A stretch of DNA of 64,000 nt from positions 3,596,001-3,660,000 of the forward strand of contig NZ_CP071238.1 of the NCBI RefSeq assembly GCF_017299535.1, read 5' to 3'. The position numbers and the translations under genes are program-made. Positions 19,712 to 28,139 of this stretch are shown here, in pieces. The notes beneath the pieces are model-generated. The model saw only the letters and a program-made list of their open reading frames with translations, did not search any database and was not told the origin of the DNA. The stretch comes from Serratia marcescens subsp. marcescens ATCC 13880 (lineage in GTDB: Bacteria; Pseudomonadota; Gammaproteobacteria; Enterobacterales; Enterobacteriaceae). How positions within the stretch are numbered: position 1 is the stretch's first letter; each line of letters opens with the position of its first letter.

Positions 19712-19963
19712 ATGAACAGCGAAAAAGCCAATGGCATGATGGACAAAGTGGCGGGCAAAGCGCAGGAAATCGCAGGTGACGTCAGCGGTAACGAACGTTG
19801 GCAGGCCGAAGGCGTTACGCGCCAGGCAGTGGGCGCGCTGCAAGAAAAATACGGCGACGCCCTGAGCTGCGCCGGCAGTATGATGAAGAAAAACCCCCTC
19901 GCCGCGTTGGCACTCGTTGCCGGCGCAGGTTTGTTGGCCGGCCTGCTGCTGCGCCGCCGTTGA
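19712..19963 (+). CDS. CsbD-like / glycine-zipper stress protein
   Basis: 83 residues. The N-terminal half has CsbD family character (KANGMMDKVAGKAQEIAGDVSGNERWQAEGVTRQAVGALQEKYGD), and the C-terminus is a short hydrophobic hairpin or membrane helix (NPLAALALVAGAGLLAGLLLRRR) like ElaB/YqjD-type inner membrane anchors. Proteins of this type are usually general-stress or stationary-phase induced. Good AGGAG at 19698-19702. Likely controlled with the PAS-LuxR regulator just upstream. Confidence 0.75.
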   Translation: MNSEKANGMMDKVAGKAQEIAGDVSGNERWQAEGVTRQAVGALQEKYGDALSCAGSMMKKNPLAALALVAGAGLLAGLLLRRR

Positions 19964-20428
19964 TACGCGCCGGCGAGCAAACCGCTTTTCCCTGAATGTC
20001 GCGCCCGGAGGGTAACCACCGGGCGCAGTTCTATCGGCCTGAGGGGGCGCAGTATTATCGATTGATGCCTCCGCTCGTTTGCCGCTGGGATTAACGCGAA
20101 TTCTGTGTCGCCATGCGACAAATTATTGCGGCGAAAACGTTATATCCCGCAGGGAACATGAGCCTTTATCGTTCAGGCTGCGCACACCGTCTTTACTCGC
20201 TGCTTAACGGCACGTCTTTTTATTATATTCGTCCTATTGCTGATTATCATAACCCTCTCACTCAGTGCGCCCACTGCCTGTTATTTCCGGTTGTTATGCA
20301 AGCAAGTTAATTTCCCTTCAACATAACGATATCTCTCAGCGTAAAAACTGAATATATCAATCAGTCTGGGTTTATCCTCCGCGCCATTAAATGTTAATAT
20401 TGCCGTATTATGCGCATGGAGAAATAGC
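19964..20428. other. Intergenic region between the CsbD-like gene and the dsdC-like pseudogene
   Basis: 465 bases. A GC-rich inverted repeat (GCGCCCGG/CCGGGCGC, 20001-20026) follows the CsbD-like gene and may end its transcript although it lacks a T-run. The open frame at 20113-20310 has no family likeness or ribosome site and is not called. An AT-rich stretch at 20330-20410 probably contains the promoter of the next gene. Confidence 0.5.
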
Positions 20429-21357
20429 ATGTTCCCCAGTAAAAAACATTCGCAGCGGGCAACCCCGCTGACCAGCTATCAATTTTCCCGGCTGCATACT
20501 TTCGAATGCGTCGCCCGTCATTTATCTTTTGCGCTGGCGGCGCAAGAATTGTCGATCACCCCCAGCGCCGTGAGCCACCGCATTAATTTGCTCGAAAAGG
20601 AATTGGGTTTTCTGCTATTCCAACGCTTTCATCGCCGAATTACGCTGACGCCGGAGGGCGAGCGCATGCAATGGGCGCTGGACAGTTCCTTCAACACCTT
20701 GAATCAGGAAATCCTGGACATTAAAAATCGCGAGTTGACGGGGACCTTGACCCTCTACTCGCACCCGTCCCTGGTGCAATGTCTGCTGCTGCCGCGCATC
20801 GGCGACTTTATCGCCCAACACCCTACCATTCACCTCAATATTCTGACCGGGCAGGAAATCATCAACCTGGCCAACCGCGGCGTGGATCTGGCGATGTACT
20901 TCGGCAAACTGCCCTCGGGGCGGCATCTGGACGAAGCTTTTATGCAGGAATCAATGGTGCCGATCTGCACGCCGCAGTACGCCGCCGCATATAACCTGTA
21001 TGATGCGCCGGAAAACCTGGCCCATTGCACGCTGCTGCACGATCGCTACAACTCCGGCGAAGATGAGTGGCAAACCTGGTCGCAACACTTTGCGCTGGGG
21101 CTGGATACCGACAGTAAAAGCATGGAGTTCGACCGTTCCGACTTGCAGTGCTGGCCGCCACGCGGCACCTTGGCGTCGCCATGGGGCGGCTCAATCTGGT
21201 GCAGGACTGGATCAAAAGCGGCGAGCTGATCATTCCGTTCACCGACATGACCGTGCCCTGCGAGCACTGCTATTTTATCTCGACCATTTCCGAACGGCAG
21301 TGGCCCAAGATCCTCGCGTTTAAGCAGTGGATCATGAAAATCTCCCCTCTGGTCTGA
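20429..21357 (+). pseudogene. dsdC: LysR-family regulator resembling DsdC, frameshifted
   Basis: LysR regulator with an N-terminal winged helix (SRLHTFECVARHLSFALAAQELSITPSAVSHRINLLEKELGFLLFQR) and a substrate-binding domain very like DsdC, the D-serine-responsive activator. The frame is broken near 21145: SMEFDRSDL continues correctly only after a one-base skip into the next frame (VLAATRHLGVAMGRLNLVQDWIKSG...), apparently a lost G in the TTG-GCA junction. Restored, the protein would be 309 residues (E. coli DsdC 311). Whether this is a true inactivating mutation or a sequencing error cannot be judged here. No dsdX or dsdA lies in the window. Confidence 0.85.
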
Positions 21358-21368
21358 TGGCCGGAGGG

Positions 21369-21671
21369 TTAGCGCTCTATTTTGGGAGAATAAGAAAAAT
21401 GCAGCGCGCAGGCGTAGAGCCGGCCAGCCTTTGAATAAGAGATATATTTGCGGTTTTTATCCCAGGCCAGCAGGGTATTATTGGCAAAATAATAAACCTC
21501 CAATTGCATCCCATTAGCCAACCTCGCCCAACCCCGGCTTCTTATTACGGTAAAATCACCGTTATCGCTGAGCGTAATCAGCGGCACGCCCCAGGCATAG
21601 CGGGATATTTGCAGCTGAATAATGAATTGGCTTTCGCAGCTTATTTGGTAGTTCTGTACATCAACATCCAT
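21369..21671 (-). CDS. Hypothetical 100-residue protein
   Basis: Not recognised. No signal peptide; predicted mostly beta-strand with many aromatic residues (RYAWGVPLITLSDNGDFTVI, LEVYYFANNTLLAWD). Its ATG comes three bases after the stop of the EamA-type transporter gene, so the two are likely co-transcribed. Lower GC than its neighbours. Moderate confidence that it is a real gene, based on spacing and length only. Confidence 0.5.
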   Translation of the reverse strand: MDVDVQNYQISCESQFIIQLQISRYAWGVPLITLSDNGDFTVIRSRGWARLANGMQLEVYYFANNTLLAWDKNRKYISYSKAGRLYACALHFSYSPKIER

Positions 21672-21674
21672 AAT

Positions 21675-22598
21675 TTATATTTTTGGTGCCACCCTTCGGT
21701 CAACATAAATAAGATATGAACAACTCACTACGATTAACCCCAGTACGATCAGCACGGCACCCAATACAAATTCAATTTGCAATGGTTCGCCGAGAATGAC
21801 GGCCCCCGCCAGGATGCCGAATACCGGCGTCATAAAGGTGAGAATGCCCAGCGAGGAAGCCTGATAACGGCGCAACAGTGAAAACCAGATCAGGTAGCTG
21901 AAAAACGACACGATCACCGTTTGGAACAACAGGCTGCTCCAGGCCACGGGGCTCAGGACGACGTGCAAATTGTCCGTCGCCAGCGCCAGCAGCGACAGCA
22001 GTACACAGGCGCCCGTCAACTGGAACAGCAGCGTCTGTTTGGCCGGGCACTCCGCCAGGCGCGTGGTACGGATCACCAGGGTAGAACCGCCCCAGGCGAT
22101 CCCCGCCAGCAGGCCATAGAAATCGCCTTTCAGCCGATCGGCCCCGCCGCTTCCCTCGGCCATGCCCGATATGGCCAGAACCACGCCGCCAAAGGCGATG
22201 AGCATGCCCAGCCACTGCACCGGCGACAGGCGCTCCTGACGGATCAGGAAATGCAGGCCAAGGGCGGAAAACAGCGGCGCGGTGTACAAAAACACCGCCA
22301 TATGCGAGGCGCTGGTATAGCGCAACCCTTCGGAGACAAAAAAGAACTCCAGTGCGAACAATGCCCCTACGCTCAAACCGGCGCTCAGCGTGGCGCGATC
22401 CCAGGTGAAACACTCGCCGCGGCAACGCGCCAGCAGGTATACCCCCAACGCGGCGAGACCCGAGCGAATGGCAATTTGCAGTACCGCCGACACATCCGCC
22501 TCGGCAGCCTTGATCGCCACCTGCTGCATTCCCCAGATGGCGCAAAGCACCACCATGGCGGCCGCAGCCCTGCCGTCAATACCGATTCTTGCATTCAT
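21675..22598 (-). CDS. EamA/DMT-family exporter
   Basis: 307-residue inner membrane protein with ten predicted helices in two EamA repeats (AMVVLCAIWGMQQVAIKAAE at the start of repeat 1, GLLAGIAWGGSTLVIRTTRL at the start of repeat 2). Drug/metabolite transporter superfamily; such proteins often export amino acids or other metabolites, but the substrate is unknown. Start MNARIGIDG at 22598; the frame is open to 22694 but that extension lacks similarity. Lies in a three-gene minus-strand cluster with small genes on either side. Confidence 0.85.
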   Translation of the reverse strand: MNARIGIDGRAAAAMVVLCAIWGMQQVAIKAAEADVSAVLQIAIRSGLAALGVYLLARCRGECFTWDRATLSAGLSVGALFALEFFFVSEGLRYTSASHMAVFLYTAPLFSALGLHFLIRQERLSPVQWLGMLIAFGGVVLAISGMAEGSGGADRLKGDFYGLLAGIAWGGSTLVIRTTRLAECPAKQTLLFQLTGACVLLSLLALATDNLHVVLSPVAWSSLLFQTVIVSFFSYLIWFSLLRRYQASSLGILTFMTPVFGILAGAVILGEPLQIEFVLGAVLIVLGLIVVSCSYLIYVDRRVAPKI

Positions 22599-22644
22599 AA
22601 TAGGATTCTCGCCGCCGTTGAAATAATCACAGGCTGCCGTCGCG

Positions 22645-22935
22645 TTATTCTTTATACACCACGATTTCCTGATAAAGCTTAATAACTTCGCCATCGCTGT
22701 CGACGGAGTCGGTATATTCAGTTTGCTGCGCTAAATGAATCACCCTCCATCCTTTACGCGCCAGTTCCGGGATCGTCAGGCGCCCCACGCCGCGGCAGGT
22801 AAACAGGGTGTCGTCAGATAACCTGAGCTTACTAACCTCCGCATAATCATAGGCTTGAGAATGGCAAACGTGCGATTCCGCCGCCATCGCCGGTAATGAA
22901 AATACCCCCGCCAACAACATTAACAGATTTCTCAT
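22645..22935 (-). CDS. Hypothetical secreted 96-residue protein
   Basis: Not recognised. Clear Sec signal peptide (MRNLLMLLAGVFSLPAMAAES, cleavage near residue 19). The mature 77 residues have two Cys (VCHSQ and TFTC-like LFTCRG) that could form a periplasmic disulfide. The segment RLTIPELARKGWRVIHLAQQTEYT resembles small periplasmic proteins of unknown function. 46 bases upstream of the EamA-type gene on the same strand. Confidence 0.6.
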   Translation of the reverse strand: MRNLLMLLAGVFSLPAMAAESHVCHSQAYDYAEVSKLRLSDDTLFTCRGVGRLTIPELARKGWRVIHLAQQTEYTDSVDSDGEVIKLYQEIVVYKE

Positions 22936-23332
22936 GGCGACCTCCCAATCGCTTATTCCTGCTGACCGATTACGCAGAAAAAGGCTAACGTTAATACGGC
23001 GGTGACAGGCTGAAATTAATTATCTCTTGCACGGATAAAATTACAGGCTGACGCCGATGACTGACAAATGAAAAATATAAACCTTGGCGTTAGATGAATT
23101 CATCCGAATTGAAAGGCATGAAAAACGGCCCTTTTCACCGCACGAAATGGTCAAAAACCGGCCAACAATTAGCAAGAAAAGTAATTATTTATGTCACCGT
23201 TTATGTTACAAATGCCGCCCGCCGCTAAAACACCAAAAAAACCGTCAAAATGCGTGAAAACGCAGCGTTCTGCGCAAAACATCGGCATGGCGGCGCTGAT
23301 GGGGGCGGTCATACATAAAACAGGGATAACAC
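22936..23332. other. Porin upstream region
   Basis: 397 bases between divergent genes. A perfect 12-base palindrome GATGAATTCATC lies at 23093-23104 and could be an operator; I could not match it to a named regulator with confidence. The part nearer the porin probably holds its promoter. No gene called. Confidence 0.4.
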
Positions 23333-24484
23333 ATGGCAATGAAATTGCGCGTATTGACTCAAGCGGTGGCGCTGGGTCTGGCGATCGGCAGCGCGTCGTT
23401 CGCCGCTCAGGCGGAAATCACCCTGCTGAAGCAGGATCCGCAGGCTGGCGATCCGCTCAGCCGCCTGAACTTCACCGTTGGCGGCAGTATCCGTCCGCAG
23501 TTCAACAACATGACGGGTGACGGTGACAAGGGCTCTTACAAGCGTAACGGCTTCGACGGCGGCACCCGCTTCCGTTTCGCGGCGGACTACTACCTGTTCG
23601 ACGATATCAGCTGGATCAGCTACTACGAGCTGGGCGTGAACATTCCGGCGCTGTTCGACTGGGATCACCACTATGCCGACGGCGCGAGAAACACCAGCCG
23701 CCGCATGCTGTACACCGGCCTGAAAAGCAACACCTGGGGCCAGATGACCTTCGGTCAGCAGAACAGCGTTTACTATGATGTGGTTGGCGCCAAAACCGAT
23801 ATCTGGGACTACGACATGCTGGCCCAGGCACCGGGCAACGGCATCAACGGCGACTACGACGGCTCTTACCGCTCACGCAAAATGCTGAAGTACAAGAACC
23901 GCTTCGGCGATGCGGACGTTTACGCTTCGTACCTGTTCAGCGACAGCGACTATCTGCCGGGCAACGGCCTGCGCTACAAGCGCAAAGGCGGCGGCTCACT
24001 GGGTGTGGATTACCACATTACGCAGGACCTGACCTGGGGCACCGCCTGGAACTACACCCGCGCCGAAATGCGCAATCCGTCCACCAGCGGCAGCAAGAGC
24101 TATGACCAGAACATTTTCGGTACCGCCATCAGCTGGAAACCGGACAACTGGACCCTCACCTTCGGCGGCGGTTACTACAACGACTTCCTGACCACCAAGA
24201 AAGCCGACATCAATAATTACTTCGCCGGCGACGCATGGGGTATCGAATACCTGGCCGGTTATACCGTGCCGGTTGGCCAGTACGCGGTGAAATCGGTGAT
24301 GCCGTACTTCATGGGCGACCGCCTGGAATACATCACCGGCCGCAACTACCAGCGCATCGACAACGGCCTCGGGGTTACCGTGCAGTTTGACTACGGTTTC
24401 CGCGTTGACGTGGAGCATGTGCTGACATCGAGCACCGACAACCTCGGCGATATGACCGTGGTGCGTCTGCGCTACGATTTCTGA
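23333..24484 (+). CDS. Outer membrane porin
   Basis: 383 residues with a signal peptide ending near SFAAQAEITLL and a beta-barrel pattern of alternating aromatic strands, ending in the required C-terminal Phe (VVRLRYDF). General gram-negative porin type (e.g. RNTSRRMLYTGLKSNTWGQMTFGQQNSVYYD resembles the porin eyelet region). Not a match to OmpC/OmpF that I can name; an oligosaccharide or nutrient-specific porin is possible. Start 23333 (ATG GCA ATG) has AGGGA upstream; the second ATG at 23339 is also possible. Confidence 0.8.
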   Translation: MAMKLRVLTQAVALGLAIGSASFAAQAEITLLKQDPQAGDPLSRLNFTVGGSIRPQFNNMTGDGDKGSYKRNGFDGGTRFRFAADYYLFDDISWISYYELGVNIPALFDWDHHYADGARNTSRRMLYTGLKSNTWGQMTFGQQNSVYYDVVGAKTDIWDYDMLAQAPGNGINGDYDGSYRSRKMLKYKNRFGDADVYASYLFSDSDYLPGNGLRYKRKGGGSLGVDYHITQDLTWGTAWNYTRAEMRNPSTSGSKSYDQNIFGTAISWKPDNWTLTFGGGYYNDFLTTKKADINNYFAGDAWGIEYLAGYTVPVGQYAVKSVMPYFMGDRLEYITGRNYQRIDNGLGVTVQFDYGFRVDVEHVLTSSTDNLGDMTVVRLRYDF

Positions 24485-24500
24485 TTGCTCAGAATGCAAA

Positions 24501-24524
24501 AAAGGCCGCGCAAGCGGCCTTTTT
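24501..24524 (+). terminator. Intrinsic terminator after the porin gene
   Basis: AAGGCCGC/GCGGCCTT stem with T-run 17 bases after the porin stop; nearly symmetric, so it may also serve mltB on the other strand. Confidence 0.9.
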
Positions 24525-24541
24525 CGTTTATTGACGCAGCG

Positions 24542-25630
24542 TCAGAAGCCGCCGCGCGCCGAGCGCCCGACCGCTTCGCCCAGTTGCCATACCGCCATGG
24601 CGTAATGGGTGCTGTGGTTATAGCGGGTGATGACGTAGAAGTTCGGCAGGCCGTACCAATACTGGTAGCCGGTGCCGACATCCAGCCGCAGCAGACTGGC
24701 TTCCTGATTATCGCCGAGCGAGCCCTGCGGGCTTAGGCCGGCTTCCGCCAGCGCGGCGATCGAGTAGCGCGTCTTGAAGCCGTTTTCCAGCCCCGGCGCC
24801 TGGCCGTTGGCCTGAATGGCGACCGGCTCGCCTTTGGACCAGCCGTGTGCTTTGAAGTAATTGGCCACGCTGCCGATGGCATCGACCGGATCCCACAGGT
24901 TGATATGCCCATCGCCGTTGAAGTCGACCGCGTAGCTTTTGAAGGAAGAAGGCATGAACTGCCCATAGCCCATCGCGCCGGCAAAGGAGCCGCGCAATTC
25001 GAGCGGATCGTCGCCTTCAGTGCGCGACATCAGCAGGAAGGTTTCCAACTCACCGGCGAAGTAATCGGCGCGGCGCGGGTAGTTGAAGGCCAGCGTCGCC
25101 AGCGCGTCAATAATGCGGGTTTTACCCATTACGCGGCCCCAGCGGGTCTCCACGCCGATAATCCCCACGATGATCTCCGGCGGCACGCCGTATACCTGCC
25201 AGGCGCGCTGCAGCGCATCCTGATATTGATTCCAGAACACTACGCCGTTTTGCACGTTATCCGGGGTGATGAACTTGTTGCGATAGCGCAGCCAGGAACC
25301 GTTCGGCCCGGTTGGGCCCTGGGTAGACGGCGTCGGCGCCTGCCTGTCCATCAGCCGCAGCACCGAATCCAATCGCCGAGCCTGCGCCAGCACGTCGTGC
25401 AACTGCTGCCGGTCAAACCCGTGTTCCTGCACCATCTTATCGATAAAGCGCGCGGTATTCGGGTTATTGGCGAAATCCCCTCCCAGCGGCGCGCCGCTGT
25501 GCGCCGGGCTCAGCAAAAAGCCGCCCTTTACCGGGGTGCTCTGCGGCGTAGCGGTGGTACTGGGTTTCGGCGTGCTGCTACAGGCAGCAAGCAAGGTAAT
25601 CAGCGGTAAAAGCGCAACCAGGTGACGCAT
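24542..25630 (-). CDS. mltB: Membrane-bound lytic murein transglycosylase B
   Basis: Outer membrane lipoprotein that cleaves peptidoglycan glycan strands to 1,6-anhydromuropeptides. The 362-residue product has lipobox LLAAC (Cys17), the catalytic Glu161 in GVETRWG, and the family blocks GAMGYGQFMPSS and DPVDAIGSVANYFKAHGW, as well as an EF-hand-like DFNGDGHINLWD. Length agrees with E. coli MltB (361). Single gene. Confidence 0.96.
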   Translation of the reverse strand: MRHLVALLPLITLLAACSSTPKPSTTATPQSTPVKGGFLLSPAHSGAPLGGDFANNPNTARFIDKMVQEHGFDRQQLHDVLAQARRLDSVLRLMDRQAPTPSTQGPTGPNGSWLRYRNKFITPDNVQNGVVFWNQYQDALQRAWQVYGVPPEIIVGIIGVETRWGRVMGKTRIIDALATLAFNYPRRADYFAGELETFLLMSRTEGDDPLELRGSFAGAMGYGQFMPSSFKSYAVDFNGDGHINLWDPVDAIGSVANYFKAHGWSKGEPVAIQANGQAPGLENGFKTRYSIAALAEAGLSPQGSLGDNQEASLLRLDVGTGYQYWYGLPNFYVITRYNHSTHYAMAVWQLGEAVGRSARGGF

Positions 25631-25915
25631 CGGATATCCATATAGCCATGCAAGAGATAAGTGGGAGTTATGTTAATGCATTGTTCAACGCGAACAAACA
25701 GGATTATGCCGCCAATTACCGCGCCAGGTAGCCAAACGTGCCAAATTGTGACGTTTTGCACGGTGAAAGGACGCCCGGTGCGGCCGCGTGGAATCTCAAC
25801 CGCGACTAAATGAGAAAAGTTATCACCTTGACGCCCCCGTTTGCCCCGTTAAAATGCCCGGCTGCTTGCCATCCGGCCGCCGCCGGGCGGTCAATGATTA
25901 CGACAACGGACTGTG

Positions 25916-26371
25916 ATGGAATCTCTCGGACAACTCGCCAAAGACCTTTACCGCGGGCGCATCTCGCGCAAACCCTTTGTTTTCTCGCTGGCGATCTTCG
26001 CCGTTGGCATCGTGCTGTTGTCGTTTCTGTCGACCTATCTGGATAAAAACCATTTTCGCGCCCATGCGCACGGCGACACCGAGGAATTCGTCTCGGTGCT
26101 GCTGTATCTGCTGTGCATCATGGTGTGGGCGCTGTTCTGTTTTGGCCTGGTGGCGTGGTTTATGGCCAAAACCGCGTTTCGGCTCAACGATATCGGCCTG
26201 CCCGGCTGGATGTTGGCCGTAACATGCTACGTTTGCTCGGTGCTCAACAACTACGCCCCCGGTCCGGTGGCGCGCTGGCTGCCGCTGTTCAGTCTGGCCG
26301 TCATGATCTGCGTCCTGCTGTTGCCGCCCGACGGGCTGCGCCGCAAGCCGGACGGCAACGCTGACGATTAA
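25916..26371 (+). CDS. DUF805-like inner membrane protein
   Basis: 151 residues with four predicted membrane helices. The segment TAFRLNDIGLPGWMLAV resembles the DUF805 signature (R-L-x-D-I-G...GW). Function unknown. ATG at 25916 is preceded by an in-frame GTG at 25913. Convergent with pgaD, the two frames overlapping by four bases at their ends. Confidence 0.65.
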   Translation: MESLGQLAKDLYRGRISRKPFVFSLAIFAVGIVLLSFLSTYLDKNHFRAHAHGDTEEFVSVLLYLLCIMVWALFCFGLVAWFMAKTAFRLNDIGLPGWMLAVTCYVCSVLNNYAPGPVARWLPLFSLAVMICVLLLPPDGLRRKPDGNADD

Positions 26372-26808
26372 CGCAGCTGCACCACCTTGTTCGCTGCCGG
26401 TTCGGCCGCCGTCAGCCTGCCGCTAACTTGGCTGATGCCGCCGCCGCTGTTGTGGGACACCACGGCGATCGGCAAACGCCGCAATTGCCGGGTCAACTCC
26501 GGCGTGATATAGCCGATGTGGGTGTTCTGTTGCTGTTTCCGCCAGCGGTCGGCCGCCCTGCGACGGGAGAAATACTGGTTGTATTTGGCCCAGGCGATCA
26601 GAGTGACGGCATTGAACAACGCCACAATGATATACAGCGAGATCACTTCCAGCAGCGACAGAGCGGAGCCCACCCCGTGCTGATCCATTACCGACATCAG
26701 GCCGCGACTGAACAGATAAAGGAAACCGCACCAGGCGAAAAGCGTCAGCAGGCTGTCAACCATACGCGGCAGCAGGCCGCGCTCGGAATAAATCAGGACG
26801 TCCGTCAT
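26368..26808 (-). CDS. pgaD: Poly-beta-1,6-N-acetyl-D-glucosamine biosynthesis protein PgaD
   Basis: 146-residue inner membrane partner of the PgaC synthase, required for polymer synthesis and for c-di-GMP activation. Two N-terminal membrane helices ([23 protein letters not shown] and [23 protein letters not shown]) followed by a basic cytoplasmic tail. Start at 26808 overlaps the pgaC stop by four bases. Last gene of pgaABCD. Confidence 0.9.
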   Translation of the reverse strand: MTDVLIYSERGLLPRMVDSLLTLFAWCGFLYLFSRGLMSVMDQHGVGSALSLLEVISLYIIVALFNAVTLIAWAKYNQYFSRRRAADRWRKQQQNTHIGYITPELTRQLRRLPIAVVSHNSGGGISQVSGRLTAAEPAANKVVQLR

Positions 26809-28139
26809 TCTTTGATCCTCCCAATGCCCCGGTCGGGGCTTATCCAGCGCGCACGCCCGCGCCGAGCTTTCAACATCACTTTGGAAAACGCCACCAGCGT
26901 GGTCAGCAAGCTGAGTAGCCAATACACCAGCGGATACCAGATGATCCAGAACAGCGAGCGGCCGAAGCCCTTCTCATAACGCTTCTCCAGCAGCAGACTG
27001 ACGGTGAACTGCAGCAAGCACACCACGCCCAGCACCAGGCCGGTAAACGCCGGCGTCAGCAGCGAGTGAATGCGGATGCCCTCCGGCAGCGGCACCGCCA
27101 GTCCGACCAGAAAAATCAGCACGCTGACCAGGTAAGTGAACGCCCACAGCGTGGAGAGGCAATACTCGGCGAACAACAGCCACATATGCCGGTGCTCCCA
27201 GGCCCACAGGTTGCGCAGATTCTTTAAAAACACCTCGGCCCCGCCCTGCGCCCAGCGCAGGCGCTGCTTCCATAGCCCGCGCAAGGTCTCCGGCATCAGG
27301 ATCCAACACAGCGCTCGCGGTTCGAAGAAGATAGCCCAGTGCTTCAGCTGCAGCTTCCAGCTGATGTCGATGTCTTCGGTGATCATGTCCTGACTCCAGT
27401 AACCGACATCGGTGAGCGCTTGCTTACGAAACGCCGCGACCACGCCGGAAATGGTGAACAGGCGGCCATAAACGCGCTGCGTGCGCTTGATAAGGCCGAT
27501 GATCGACGAAAACTCACCGACCTGGATGCGGCCGATCAGCGTGGAGCGCGTGCGGATGCGCGGGTTGCCGGTCACCGCGCCGACATGCGGATTGGCCAAC
27601 AGCGGCGCCACCAAATAGGCTGCCGCATCGCGATCCAGCAGCGCATCGCCGTCGATGCACACCAGATACTCGCTGCGCGCCGCCGCTGCGCCCGCCTGCA
27701 GCGCGATCGCCTTGCCCTGATTTTGCGCCAGATGGATCACTCGCAGCCGGGGGAACTCCAGCGTCAACTGGTCCAACACCTCGGCGGTGTCATCGCTGGA
27801 GCCGTCGTTGATGGCGATCACTTCGATATTGTCATAGCGCTGCGCCATCGCCGCCGAAATGGTTTCACGCGCGTTCAACCCTTCGTTGAAACAGGGGATC
27901 AGCACGCTGATCGATGGGTTGCCCGGCAGCGCCGGCGCGGGCATGTCCGGGCTCCAGCGCCAATGCCGCTCGCGATGCAGCCAGAAATAGATGCCGCCGG
28001 CGATCCAGATGCCGGACATGAACAACGGCCAGAAGAACACGAAGTTGAGCAGCATTTCGCCGGTAAACAGCAGGACGATGCCGAAAGGCACGCTCAACAC
28101 CAGACACAGGATAAATAAGGCAATTAAACGATCGGTCAT
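26805..28139 (-). CDS. pgaC: Poly-beta-1,6-N-acetyl-D-glucosamine synthase PgaC
   Basis: Processive GT2 glycosyltransferase that polymerises GlcNAc from UDP-GlcNAc in the inner membrane. 444 residues: two N-terminal helices, the catalytic domain with NDGSSDD, the CIDGDALLD metal-binding motif and the processivity motif QRLRW, and C-terminal helices. Overlaps pgaB and pgaD by four bases. Confidence 0.96.
   Translation of the reverse strand: MTDRLIALFILCLVLSVPFGIVLLFTGEMLLNFVFFWPLFMSGIWIAGGIYFWLHRERHWRWSPDMPAPALPGNPSISVLIPCFNEGLNARETISAAMAQRYDNIEVIAINDGSSDDTAEVLDQLTLEFPRLRVIHLAQNQGKAIALQAGAAAARSEYLVCIDGDALLDRDAAAYLVAPLLANPHVGAVTGNPRIRTRSTLIGRIQVGEFSSIIGLIKRTQRVYGRLFTISGVVAAFRKQALTDVGYWSQDMITEDIDISWKLQLKHWAIFFEPRALCWILMPETLRGLWKQRLRWAQGGAEVFLKNLRNLWAWEHRHMWLLFAEYCLSTLWAFTYLVSVLIFLVGLAVPLPEGIRIHSLLTPAFTGLVLGVVCLLQFTVSLLLEKRYEKGFGRSLFWIIWYPLVYWLLSLLTTLVAFSKVMLKARRGRARWISPDRGIGRIKE

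Noticed and set aside
20113..20310. 65-codon plus-strand frame before the dsdC-like gene
   Set aside because: No ribosome site, no similarity, composition like non-coding DNA.
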